Part shown: positions 24,653 to 32,676 of the stretch, in pieces
How the letters are laid out: every line of letters begins with the position of its first letter
Numbering within the stretch: the stretch's first letter is position 1
From: 66-474 sp040255405
GTDB taxonomy: Bacteria > Pseudomonadota > Gammaproteobacteria > Xanthomonadales > Rhodanobacteraceae
Length of the DNA: 64,000 nt
Direction of reading: 5' to 3'
Assembly (NCBI GenBank): GCA_040255405.1
Contig: JBDZUX010000001.1
Coordinates: 147,208 to 211,207, forward strand
Position numbers and translations under genes: made by a program
Notes under the pieces: generated by a model
Told to the model about the DNA's origin: nothing
The model's input: the letters and a program-made list of their open reading frames with translations, nothing else
The model's database searches: none

Positions 24653-26212
24653 ATGACGACGACGGCCGCCACCGCCGCCGCTGCGCCCGCAGCGCTGCCT
24701 CGCCAGATCCCGTACATCATTGCGACCGAGGGATGCGAGCGCTTCAGCTTCTATGGCATGCGCAACATCCTGACGCCGTTCCTGGTGTCGACGTTGCTGG
24801 TGTTTTTGCCGCTGGACGAACGCGCGCTGGCCGCCAAGGACGTCTTCCACACCTTCGTGATCGGGGTGTATTTCTTCCCGCTGCTGGGCGGCTGGATCGC
24901 GGACCGGTTCTTCGGCAAGTACCAGACGGTGCTGTGGCTTTCGGTCGTGTATGTCGCGGGACACGCCTGCCTTGCCCTGTTCGAGGCCCACCGCACCGGC
25001 TTCTACACCGGCCTGTTCCTGATCGCGCTGGGGTCCGGCGGCATCAAGCCGCTGGTATCGGCGTTCGTCGGCGACCAGTTCGATTCCAGCAACAAGCATC
25101 GCGCGAAGCTCGTCTACGACGGCTTCTACTGGATCATCAATTTCGGTTCGTTCTTCGCGTCGCTGCTGATGCCACTGTTCCTGCGCGATCTCGGGCCCGC
25201 CATCGCGTTCGGCATTCCCGGCGCGTTGATGGCGATCGCACTGGGGGTGTTCTGGCTGGGACGCCATCGCTACGTGCGCGTGCCGCCCACGCCGGCGAAC
25301 CCGCACTCGCTGCTGCGCGTCGCGCGCACCGCGCTGCTGGCCCACGAACGTGGCCAAGCGCGTCCGGGATTGTGGATCGCGGTCTCGGGCGTCGTGGTGG
25401 CCGGGGCGGCGCTGGCGATGATTCCCGCGTTGGGGTTCGTGATCGGCGCTTGCCTCGCGCTCGGCGCAATGCTGGCATTCGGCGGCATCGGCACGGCGGT
25501 GCAGTTGGACCGCGCGCGGGGCGCACATCCGGACGAGGCGGTCGAAGGCGTGCGTGGTGTCCTGCGCGTGTTGGTGGTGTTCGCACTGGTGACGCCGTTC
25601 TGGTCGCTGTTCGACCAGAAGGCCTCGACCTGGGTGTTGCAGGGCGCCGAAATGGCCAAACCCGGGTGGTTCCACGAAGCGCAGATGCAGGCGCTGAACC
25701 CGATGCTGGTGTTGCTGCTGATCCCGCTCAACAACCTCGTGCTGTTCCCGCTGATGCGGCGCATGGGCGTCGAACCCACCGCGCTGCGCAGGATGGGCGC
25801 CGGCATCGCACTGGCCGCTTTGGCATGGGTGGCCGCCGGCACACTGCAACTCGCGCTCGATGGCGGCAGCGTGGTTTCGATTGCGTGGCAGGTCCTGCCC
25901 TACGCGCTGCTGACCCTCGGCGAAGTGCTGGTCTCCGCGACGGGTCTCGAATTCGCCTACAGCCAGGCGCCGCCGTCGATGAAGGGCTCGATCATGAGCT
26001 TCTGGATGCTGTCGGTGACGTTCGGCAACTTGTGGGTGCTGCTGGCCGACGTCGGCATCCGCAGCGACGCCGTCACCGGCTGGGTCGCCGCCACCGGACT
26101 CGAGGAAACCGCCTTCCTGATGTTCTTCTTCGCCGGCTTCGCGGCGCTGGCGGCGCTGGCGTTTGCGCTGTACGCACGCCGCTACCCGATGCGCGATTAC
26201 TACCGGGCGTGA
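24653..26212 (+). CDS. POT-family proton-coupled oligopeptide transporter
   Basis: A 519-residue major facilitator of the POT/PTR family, importing di- and tripeptides with protons. The proton-coupling ExxER motif is present (ATEGCERFSFYGMRNIL, about residues 24-40), as are FLIALGSGGIKPLVSAFVGD and FYWIINFGSFFAS, the family signatures. Twelve or more helices are predicted, with two central extra helices typical of bacterial POTs. Compared with E. coli DtpA/DtpB it is of usual length. It precedes tRNA-Lys on the opposite strand. Confidence 0.92.
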   Translation: MTTTAATAAAAPAALPRQIPYIIATEGCERFSFYGMRNILTPFLVSTLLVFLPLDERALAAKDVFHTFVIGVYFFPLLGGWIADRFFGKYQTVLWLSVVYVAGHACLALFEAHRTGFYTGLFLIALGSGGIKPLVSAFVGDQFDSSNKHRAKLVYDGFYWIINFGSFFASLLMPLFLRDLGPAIAFGIPGALMAIALGVFWLGRHRYVRVPPTPANPHSLLRVARTALLAHERGQARPGLWIAVSGVVVAGAALAMIPALGFVIGACLALGAMLAFGGIGTAVQLDRARGAHPDEAVEGVRGVLRVLVVFALVTPFWSLFDQKASTWVLQGAEMAKPGWFHEAQMQALNPMLVLLLIPLNNLVLFPLMRRMGVEPTALRRMGAGIALAALAWVAAGTLQLALDGGSVVSIAWQVLPYALLTLGEVLVSATGLEFAYSQAPPSMKGSIMSFWMLSVTFGNLWVLLADVGIRSDAVTGWVAATGLEETAFLMFFFAGFAALAALAFALYARRYPMRDYYRA

Positions 26213-26255
26213 CAACCGCAAAAACGCGCGCGACCGCCGCGCGAATCGCGGGGGT

Positions 26256-26330
26256 TGGTGGGCCGTGATGGGATCGAACCATCGACCAATGGATTAAAAG
26301 TCCACTGCTCTACCGCTGAGCTAACGGCCC
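26256..26330 (-). tRNA. tRNA-Lys (anticodon TTT)
   Basis: Cloverleaf on the minus strand: acceptor GGGCCGT pairs with ACGGCCC, D-arm AGCTCAGCGGTAGAGC, anticodon loop CTTTTAA with anticodon TTT, T-arm GGTTCGATCC, and encoded CCA. Length 75. It lies between the peptide transporter and queC; no other tRNA is adjacent. Confidence 0.95.
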
Positions 26331-26370
26331 CGCTTCAACCAAAACTTTGTCGCGCGCAGCGCCACGATCA

Positions 26371-26457
26371 CTCCCCTCCCGCTCGCGGGAGAGAGGCGCA
26401 CAGCGCCGCCTCTTCTTGCGCCGTAGGCCTAAGCGCGCAGCGCTGGGGTGAGGGCCA
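26371..26457. repeat. REP-like element near tRNA-Lys
   Basis: Hairpin CTCCCGC-TC-GCGGGAG (26376-26391) followed by GGGGTGAGGGCC. Related hairpins lie at 37099-37152. The pattern matches REP-type elements widespread in Proteobacteria. Confidence 0.5.
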
Positions 26458-26548
26458 CGCCGCGAAACGTCGCAGCGAAGCCCCGCCCCACCACTCGCCA
26501 CTCCCCGTTACAGGAAAGCGAGCCGGTCATTCTAACCGCACAAGCCCG

Positions 26549-27244
26549 TCAGGCGTAGTGCGTGGGGTCGGCGACACCCGCGTCGGCGAATCCGCGCGCG
26601 CGCAGCACGCAGGCGTCGCAGTGCCCGCAGGCGCGGCCCCCGGCATCGGCGCGATAACACGACACGGTCACCGAAAAGTCGACGCCGAGGCGTACGCCTT
26701 CGCGCACGATGTCGGCTTTGGACCATTCGATCAGCGGCGCATGCACGCGCAACGCGTGGCCTTCGACGCCGGCCCTGGTGGCGAGGTTCGCGAGCCGCTC
26801 GAAGGCTTCGATGAAAGCGGGCCGGCAGTCCGGGTAGCCCGAATAATCGACGGCGTTGACACCGCAGAAGAGATCGTTCGCGCCCAGCGTTTCCGCCCAG
26901 CCCAGCGCGATCGACAGCATGATGGTATTGCGCGCCGGTACGTAGGTGACGGGTATGTCGTGCTCGCCATGGGCATCGTCGTGTTCGGGGACCGCGATGT
27001 CGGCGGTGAGTGCCGAGCCGCCGATGCTGCGCAGGTCCACCGACACCGTCTTGTGCTCGACTGCCCCCAGCATCGCGGCGACACGCGCGGCGGCGGCGAG
27101 TTCGGAGGCGTGGCGCTGCCCGTACGCCACCGACAAGGCGTGGCACGCAAAACCTCGTGCACGCGCCATCGCCAGCGTGACGGCCGAGTCCATGCCACCG
27201 GAAACCAGCACCACCGCCGGCGCCACGGAACACGTCGCCATCAT
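26549..27244 (-). CDS. queC: 7-cyano-7-deazaguanine synthase QueC
   Basis: A 231-residue ATP-dependent enzyme converting 7-carboxy-7-deazaguanine to preQ0 in queuosine biosynthesis. The PP-loop SGGMDSAVTLAMA (about residues 15-27) and YVPARNTIMLSIA are typical. The C-terminal zinc site is intact (CYRADAGGRACGHCDAC, about 197-213). Length is normal. It ends the long minus-strand tol-pal operon, 11 bases after cpoB, an arrangement common in gammaproteobacteria. ATG 27241 is an equivalent start. Confidence 0.94.
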   Translation of the reverse strand: MMATCSVAPAVVLVSGGMDSAVTLAMARARGFACHALSVAYGQRHASELAAAARVAAMLGAVEHKTVSVDLRSIGGSALTADIAVPEHDDAHGEHDIPVTYVPARNTIMLSIALGWAETLGANDLFCGVNAVDYSGYPDCRPAFIEAFERLANLATRAGVEGHALRVHAPLIEWSKADIVREGVRLGVDFSVTVSCYRADAGGRACGHCDACVLRARGFADAGVADPTHYA

Positions 27245-27254
27245 CGCGAACGTG

Positions 27255-28076
27255 TCATTGCTTGCCCGCGGACGGCGGAATGTCGTTCATCCGGTCGCGT
27301 GCGCGTTGTTCCAGCGGCGTGCCGGGATGCGCCTTGATCACCGCCTGCAGCGTGGTGCGCGCGGCGGCAAATTCCTTCAGCGCGATCTCGCAGTCGGCGA
27401 CGCGCAGCTGCGCTTCCGTCGCCTTGGCATCATCCGGATACTGCCGCAGCAACGTCTCGAATGCCGTCAGCGCGGGCTTGTAGTTCTGGGTGACCTGATA
27501 CGAACTGCCCAGCCAGTAATACGCGTTCGGTGCCAACGCGCTATCGGGGTACTTGTCGAGGAAGGCGCGGAATCCGCGCGCGGAATCGACGTAATTGCCG
27601 GCGCGAAGCGATTTGAACGCCGCGTCGAAATCGGCCTGCGCAGCCGCCTGGTCGGCGGGAGAAGCAGGTTTGGCCGCCGCCGGTGCCTTGGGCGGCGAAG
27701 ATGCCGCCGGCGCGGCCGCTGTGGAGGCAGCGGGTGCGACCGATGAAGCCGGGGCCGCAGGCTGCGCGTGTTCCAGCTTGCCGACGCGCGAATCCAGGTC
27801 GATGTACTGCTCCTTGCCGGTCTGCTGGAGCTGCCGGAGCTGGTGCTGCAATTCCTCGATCTGGCCCTGCATCTGCTGCATCTGGTCGCGCATCGCCTGG
27901 ATCTGGTTGACCAGCGCGAGGCTGTTCGACGGCGGCGGCGCGACCGAGGCGTCCGGGTACGCGTCCTGCGCCGATGCTGTGGAAATGCCCGCCCCCGCAA
28001 CGATCATGGCCGCCGAAGCGGCCATGATCCTTGCGAACGTGCGCGACTTGCGTGCGTCGGTCGCCACACCGGTCAT
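27255..28076 (-). CDS. cpoB: Cell division coordinator CpoB (YbgF)
   Basis: A 273-residue periplasmic protein linking Tol-Pal to PBP1B activity during constriction. A signal peptide (about residues 18-36) is followed by a coiled coil (LVNQIQAMRDQMQQMQGQIE, about 55-85) that trimerises the protein, an alanine/proline-rich linker of about 50 residues, and TPR repeats (ADFDAAFKSLRAGNYVDSAR to the end). The start overlaps the pal stop by four bases (ATGA). Domain order and context match E. coli CpoB. Confidence 0.92.
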   Translation of the reverse strand: MTGVATDARKSRTFARIMAASAAMIVAGAGISTASAQDAYPDASVAPPPSNSLALVNQIQAMRDQMQQMQGQIEELQHQLRQLQQTGKEQYIDLDSRVGKLEHAQPAAPASSVAPAASTAAAPAASSPPKAPAAAKPASPADQAAAQADFDAAFKSLRAGNYVDSARGFRAFLDKYPDSALAPNAYYWLGSSYQVTQNYKPALTAFETLLRQYPDDAKATEAQLRVADCEIALKEFAAARTTLQAVIKAHPGTPLEQRARDRMNDIPPSAGKQ

Positions 28077-28579
28077 TCGGTGGTGTAGACGATGTTGTCG
28101 CGGCGGTTCTGGTGCCAGCAGCTCTCGTCGTGCTCACGGCACACCGGGCGTTCCTCGCCATAGCTCACGACCTTGATCTGGTCGGCCGAGGCACCGGCGG
28201 CTTCCAGCGCGCTTGCAAGCGCGTTGCCACGGCGCTCGCCGAGGCCGAGGTTGTACTCGCGCGTGCCGCGCTCGTCGGCGTTGCCCTCGATGGTCATGCG
28301 CGCCATCGGGCGGTCACGCAGGTACTTGGCGTGGCAGGCGACGATGTTTTCGAATTGCGACTGGATGTCGCTCTTGTCGAAGTCGAAGTAGATCACGCGG
28401 GTGCGCAGGCAAGCGTTGGATTGCAGGTCGGCCGGCGTAAACGCGCCTTCGGTGGTGGCGGGCGCGGTGGCGGTCGGGACCTCGGCCGGTGGCGGCGCCT
28501 TGACTTCCTGCTTCTTTGCACAGGCCGCAGCGGCCAGGCAGAACAATGCAACTACGGAGACGCGAACGGTTGCGTTCAT
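28073..28579 (-). CDS. pal: Peptidoglycan-associated lipoprotein Pal
   Basis: A 168-residue outer-membrane lipoprotein. Signal peptide with Cys20 after AAA; then an alanine/proline linker and an OmpA-like peptidoglycan-binding domain (VIYFDFDKSDIQSQF, about 63-77; MTIEGNADERGTREYNLGLG, about 95-114; GEERPVC). Extra cysteines near the C-terminus (VCREHDESCWHQNRRDN) could form a disulfide. It tethers the outer membrane to peptidoglycan and binds TolB. A good ribosome-binding site, GGATGG, precedes the ATG. Confidence 0.95.
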   Translation of the reverse strand: MNATVRVSVVALFCLAAAACAKKQEVKAPPPAEVPTATAPATTEGAFTPADLQSNACLRTRVIYFDFDKSDIQSQFENIVACHAKYLRDRPMARMTIEGNADERGTREYNLGLGERRGNALASALEAAGASADQIKVVSYGEERPVCREHDESCWHQNRRDNIVYTTE

Positions 28580-28663
28580 GGCGAATCCATCCTTTTTTTG
28601 AACGAGTGAGTGAGTGGTGGGTACAACGTGTTGAATTGAAGCATCCTTTCGATCAAGGCCGCG

Positions 28664-29977
28664 TCAAGGATTCCGATACGGTCCCCAGGCCGGTTCGCGC
28701 ACGTCGCCGTCGCCCAACACCAGCCGCTGACGTACCCGCCCGTCGGCCGAAACGGCGTACAGGACGCCGCGGGGGCCTTCATTGGCTGAGTAGAGGAGCA
28801 TGCTGGCGTTTGGAGCCCAGCTTGGCGCGTCGTCCAGATTGCCCGGGGAAACGAATGTCTCCTGACCGCCAAGGGAGCGGTCCATCACTGCAATACGATA
28901 CACGTTCCCGTTGCCCTGCACCATCGCAATCTTCTTTCCGTCGTAGCTGATCGACGCGTTGGCGTTGTATTGGCCCTGGAAAGTGATGCGCTGCGGCGCG
29001 CCCCCGGATGCCGGAATTTCATACAGTTGCGGCTTGCCGGAGCGGTCGGAGGTGAACAGGATGCTGGTGCCGTCGGGCGTCCAGCGCGGCTCGGTGTCGA
29101 TCGCGAGGTTGTGGGTCAATCGCGTCAGCGCGCCGGTGGCCAGATCCATCGTGTAGATTTCCGGGTTGCCCTGGAACGACAGGCTCACGGCCAGCCGCTT
29201 GCCGTCCGGCGCGAAGCGCGGCGCGCCGTTGATGCCGGCCCGCGCGGAAATCACGCGGCGCGCGCCAGTGGCGATGTTCTGGATGTAGATCGCCGAATTG
29301 CCGCTTTCGAACGACACGTAGGCCAATTCCCTGCCGTCGAGCGACCACGCCGGCGACAGCAGTGCCTCGTGCGAACGGACCACGGTCTGCGGGTTGTAGC
29401 CGTCGGAATCGGCGACCACCAGCGCGTATTGCGCGTTGTCGCCAAGACCCACCATGGTGACGTATGCGATCCGCGTATCGAACGCACCGCGCACGCCGAT
29501 GATCTTCTGGTAGATCTGGTCGGCAATCTGGTGGGCGACACGGCGCAGGTCGCTCCCCTGCCCGGTGATCGACAGGCCCAGCAACTGCTGCTGCTTGTTG
29601 ACGTCCCACAGCTCGAAATCGGCCTTGAGCGCGGTGCCGTCATAGCTGGTGCGGCCGACCACGATGTAATCCTGCTTCAGCTGCTGCCACGTCGCGAACT
29701 TGATCTGCGAGCCGGTGGTCGGCGATTCCACCACCTCGCTGGTCGGCAGCGTGCGGAATTTGCCGCAACGATTGAGATCCATGCCGACGATCTGCGCGAT
29801 ATCCACCGGCGACGCCGGCCCGGAACCTTGCTGGCCGAACGGCACCACCGTGACCGGAATCGCCGAGGGCACGCCGTTGACGATCTGCACCGTCAGGCCC
29901 TGGGCGCCGGCCTGCGTGGCAAACAACGCCGCAAGCAACGTCAGGACCGAGGCAAACAGGATTTTGGGCATTCGCAT
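28664..29977 (-). CDS. tolB: Tol-Pal system beta-propeller protein TolB
   Basis: A 437-residue periplasmic protein: signal peptide (about residues 1-26, cleaved after AGA), N-terminal alpha/beta domain (IPVTVVPFGQQG), then a six-bladed propeller with repeated S-P-x-W-S-x-D-G-x-x-L-A-Y, P-x-x-S-x-D-G and W-x-P-D-G-x-x-I-x-F-x-S-D motifs (blades from about residue 190). I chose ATG 29977 because AAGGTG lies eight bases upstream; ATG 29995 overlaps the tolA stop and is also possible. It cycles between Pal and TolA to position Pal at division sites. Confidence 0.93.
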   Translation of the reverse strand: MRMPKILFASVLTLLAALFATQAGAQGLTVQIVNGVPSAIPVTVVPFGQQGSGPASPVDIAQIVGMDLNRCGKFRTLPTSEVVESPTTGSQIKFATWQQLKQDYIVVGRTSYDGTALKADFELWDVNKQQQLLGLSITGQGSDLRRVAHQIADQIYQKIIGVRGAFDTRIAYVTMVGLGDNAQYALVVADSDGYNPQTVVRSHEALLSPAWSLDGRELAYVSFESGNSAIYIQNIATGARRVISARAGINGAPRFAPDGKRLAVSLSFQGNPEIYTMDLATGALTRLTHNLAIDTEPRWTPDGTSILFTSDRSGKPQLYEIPASGGAPQRITFQGQYNANASISYDGKKIAMVQGNGNVYRIAVMDRSLGGQETFVSPGNLDDAPSWAPNASMLLYSANEGPRGVLYAVSADGRVRQRLVLGDGDVREPAWGPYRNP

Positions 29978-29991
29978 GATTCGAGCACCTT

Positions 29992-30918
29992 TCATTGCGA
30001 TGAAGTCACCATGAAATTGAAGATGATGTCACGTTGGAATTGCTTTTCGAACCCCTTGTACGGCAGCGGCGACGAGCGCATCACGGCCGCCTCGACCGAA
30101 TGCCGGGCCACGTCGCTGAAGGGGCAACTCGGCAATACGTTGGCAGAGATCACCTGACCGCCCGGTATCTGCTTGATTTCCACGGGGCATGTCACACCGA
30201 CCGGGATGTTGTCGGGCCGCAGCCAATTCTGCGTGATCGTGTTCTGCAACGCGGCGATGTAGGCATCGTTGGAGGTGCCCGCCTGCCCCGTCATGGCCTG
30301 CTTGGCCTCCGGCACGTTCTGCGCGTTCTGGCTCTGGCTGGCCTTGCGCAAATCCGCGAGTTGCTGCGCCTTCTGTTGTTCCAGATTTGCCTGGCGCTGG
30401 GCCTTGGCGCTCTCCGCCTTGACCTTGGCCAGTTCCCTGAGAATACGCTCGCGCTCTTTCTCCTTGGTCAATTCGGCCATGCGCTGCTTCTGCTGCTCTT
30501 CCTGCGCCTTCTTTTCCTGCTCGGCCTTCTGCTCGGCGATCTCGGCGATCTTTTCCTGATCCTTCAATTTCGGCTGCGGCACCGGTGTCGGCAGCACCCG
30601 CACGTTCGCGGGCGGCGCGGGCTGCGGCTTCGGTACCGGCTTCTCCTCGATTTTCGGCGAGGCCTTTTGCGCGTGCCTGGCCGCGGGCGGCGGCGGCGCA
30701 CCGACCGGCCCGACCAGGGTCGCCTCGATGACCGGCCCCTGCAACTGCACAACCTTGGTGCAGGTGACCGGCCGCATGGATTCGGGCAAATGCAGCAGAT
30801 CGGCCACGCTTTCCCAATGCGTGCAGTTCAGCATCGCCAGCGCCAGGAACGCGACGATGCCAAGGTGCAGCAACGCGGAATAGGCGACCGCGCGTGGCGT
30901 GGCGTCAGCGCTTTCCAT
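29992..30918 (-). CDS. tolA: Cell envelope integrity protein TolA
   Basis: A 308-residue protein: one N-terminal membrane helix (AYSALLHLGIVAFLALAML, about residues 12-31), a proline-rich segment, a long charged coiled coil (about 100-205, lysine/glutamate/alanine-rich, as in KAEQEKKAQEEQQKQ), and a C-terminal globular domain (SNDAYIAALQNTITQNWLRP to the end) with two cysteines likely forming a disulfide. It links the inner-membrane TolQR motor to TolB/Pal. Its start overlaps the tolR end by 14 bases and its stop shares bases with a tolB ATG. Confidence 0.92.
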   Translation of the reverse strand: MESADATPRAVAYSALLHLGIVAFLALAMLNCTHWESVADLLHLPESMRPVTCTKVVQLQGPVIEATLVGPVGAPPPPAARHAQKASPKIEEKPVPKPQPAPPANVRVLPTPVPQPKLKDQEKIAEIAEQKAEQEKKAQEEQQKQRMAELTKEKERERILRELAKVKAESAKAQRQANLEQQKAQQLADLRKASQSQNAQNVPEAKQAMTGQAGTSNDAYIAALQNTITQNWLRPDNIPVGVTCPVEIKQIPGGQVISANVLPSCPFSDVARHSVEAAVMRSSPLPYKGFEKQFQRDIIFNFMVTSSQ

Positions 30919-31357
30919 TGCTCGCGGGGGCCAGCGCAGCCTCGGGCTGGCTCATCAATCCGACCTTGGCGACGCCAGCCTGCTGCAGCAATCCCAATAC
31001 CTGGTTGACGCGCCCGTAATCGACACGCTTGTCGCCGCCCAGCATCACCGAGGCTTTCGGATCCTGCTTCACGAAGGCGGACACGTCCTTCACCAGCGTC
31101 TCGTCATCGACCTGTTCGCGCGGGCTCTTGCCGAGCGTCAGGAACACGTTGCCGTCATGGTCCACCGTCACCAGCACCGGCTGCTTTTCGTCCTGCAGCG
31201 CCTTGGCGCCGGATTGCGGCAACTGGATGTCTGCGCCGAGGTTCAACATCGGCGCGGTCACCATGAAGATGATCAGCAGTACCAGCATCACGTCGATGTA
31301 CGGCACGATGTTGATTTCCGCCATGCGGCGGCGGCGGCTGCGGGTTTGCAATGCCAT
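30905..31357 (-). CDS. tolR: Tol-Pal system protein TolR
   Basis: A 150-residue ExbD/TolR-family protein: a cytoplasmic basic N-terminus (RSRRRRMAEINIVPYIDVML), one membrane helix containing the proton-carrying aspartate (Asp in YIDVMLVLLIIFM, about residue 22), and a periplasmic domain (ADIQLPQSGAKAL to GLLQQAGVAKVGL). With TolQ it forms the proton-driven motor. Spacing to tolQ is 15 bases. The last 15 residues extend beyond the usual end and overlap tolA. Confidence 0.94.
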   Translation of the reverse strand: MALQTRSRRRRMAEINIVPYIDVMLVLLIIFMVTAPMLNLGADIQLPQSGAKALQDEKQPVLVTVDHDGNVFLTLGKSPREQVDDETLVKDVSAFVKQDPKASVMLGGDKRVDYGRVNQVLGLLQQAGVAKVGLMSQPEAALAPASNGKR

Positions 31358-31372
31358 TTCGATGCACCTCCG

Positions 31373-32092
31373 TTACCGCACCGGCGCCTTCGCGCGTTCG
31401 GCCGGAGCGGCCTGCTCGGATTGCATCTGCCGATGCAGGACGGACGAGAATTCTTCCTGGAAGGTGTCGTAGCGGACGGTGACGCGTTCCAGGCGCGTCG
31501 AATAACGGTTGTACGCCCACACCGCAGGGATCGCGGCGAACAGGCCCATCGCGGTCGCGACCAGCGCCTCGGAAATGCCCGGCGCGACGGTGGCGATGGT
31601 GGCCTGCTTCAGGCTGCCGAGCCCCTGGAAGGCGATCATGATGCCCCACACGGTGCCGAACAGACCCACGTAAGTGCTGATGGACCCGACGTTGGCGAGG
31701 TATTCGAGGTTGTGTTCCAGCTTTTCGACTTCGCGCGTGCCGGCAACGCGCATCGCGCGTTCGGAGGCTTCCAGCACCGCGCGCCGATCTTCGCCACCGC
31801 CGCGCTGACGCTGGCGCACGAATTCGCGGAAGCCCGATTCGAAAATCGCGGCAAGTCCGCCCGCCTCGCCGGCGCGATTGCCGACTTCGCGGAACAACGC
31901 CGCGAGATCCACGCCCGACCAGAAACGCTCCTCGAAACCGTCCGCGTCGCGGGCGGCAGCGTCGAGCATCGCCTTCTTGCGGAAGATGATCACCCACGAA
32001 GTGAACGAAAAGATCACCAGGATCAACAGCACCAGCTTCACCGGCCAGCTGGCGTGGATGACCAAATCGAGGATGTTGATGGAACCGTTCAT
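31373..32092 (-). CDS. tolQ: Tol-Pal system protein TolQ
   Basis: A 239-residue ExbB/TolQ-family membrane protein with three helices: an N-terminal one (LVIHASWPVKLVLLILVIFS region), then YLANVGSISTYVGLFGTVWG and ATAMGLFAAIPAVWAYNRYS. The large cytoplasmic part between the first two helices and the conserved T-x-x-G-I-x-x-A-L-V-A-T-A-M-G-L pattern fit TolQ. It starts inside the ybgC stop (ATGA overlap), so the cotranscribed ybgC-tolQRAB-pal-cpoB order is maintained. Confidence 0.95.
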   Translation of the reverse strand: MNGSINILDLVIHASWPVKLVLLILVIFSFTSWVIIFRKKAMLDAAARDADGFEERFWSGVDLAALFREVGNRAGEAGGLAAIFESGFREFVRQRQRGGGEDRRAVLEASERAMRVAGTREVEKLEHNLEYLANVGSISTYVGLFGTVWGIMIAFQGLGSLKQATIATVAPGISEALVATAMGLFAAIPAVWAYNRYSTRLERVTVRYDTFQEEFSSVLHRQMQSEQAAPAERAKAPVR

Positions 32093-32544
32093 TGCAAGTT
32101 GTTTCCTTGAATCAGATCAGCGATGTTCGGCGGGATCCGGCGCGGAACGAACGCCTCGGCATCCACGCACGCAATACGCACCTGCGCGCGCGCCAGCGTA
32201 ACGCCGTCGGCCGCGCGCAGCACGTCCTGTGCGATGTCCATGCTGGCCGAACGCAGGCGCCCGACCCGCACCGTCGAATCCAGTTCGTCGTCGAGTCGGG
32301 CCGGCTTGTCATAGGCGATGCTCAATTCGCGCACCACGAACACGATTCCGTGCGACCGGCGCAGGGCATCCTGCCCCATGGCCATCGCGCGCATCCATTC
32401 GGTGCGCGCGCGTTCCAGAAATCGCAGATACCCCGCGTGGTACACCACGCCGCCAGCGTCGGTATCTTCCCAATACACCCTTGTCCGCCACCTGAACGCG
32501 ACGGCTGAGGGGTCCGCAAGAAGGGGATCAGGGTAACTTTTCAT
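32089..32544 (-). CDS. ybgC: Acyl-CoA thioesterase YbgC (Tol-Pal-associated)
   Basis: A 151-residue hotdog-fold thioesterase. The catalytic signature YWEDTDAGGVVYHAGYLRFLERARTE (shown here only from YWEDTDAGGVVYHAGY, about residues 24-39) holds the active Asp and the following V-V-x-H. The ATG at 32544 is preferred (GTG 32550 is adjacent). The first about nine codons lie inside one arm of a repeat (32519-32542), so the N-terminus is about 15 residues longer than in E. coli YbgC. Member of the tol-pal operon; it acts on acyl-CoA or acyl-ACP, and the link to Tol-Pal is unclear. Confidence 0.92.
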   Translation of the reverse strand: MKSYPDPLLADPSAVAFRWRTRVYWEDTDAGGVVYHAGYLRFLERARTEWMRAMAMGQDALRRSHGIVFVVRELSIAYDKPARLDDELDSTVRVGRLRSASMDIAQDVLRAADGVTLARAQVRIACVDAEAFVPRRIPPNIADLIQGNNLQ

Positions 32545-32676
32545 GCCCACGCCGGGGGCCGAAGAAGGGGGTCGGAGTGACTTTTCGCAATTGCTCCGGT
32601 TTTCCCGAAACGCCTTGAAAAGTCGCTCCGACCCCCTTCTTGCCTTCGCGGCGTAACCTCATTCTGACCCCCTTTC
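32519..32676. repeat. Nested inverted repeat at the ybgC-ruvB border (REP/MITE-like)
   Basis: Four related arms: 32519-32542 and 32563-32586 in one direction, 32617-32640 and about 32656-32676 inverted. The inner pair (AGAAGGGGGTCGGAGTGACT and TTTC in full arm) forms a 24-bp stem with one mismatch around a 30-base loop. The left outer arm is within ybgC codons, the right outer arm contains the ruvB stop. Words of the type AAGGGGGTCAGAGTGAC are frequent in REP elements linked to REP-associated tyrosine transposases; no transposase gene is here. Confidence 0.7.
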
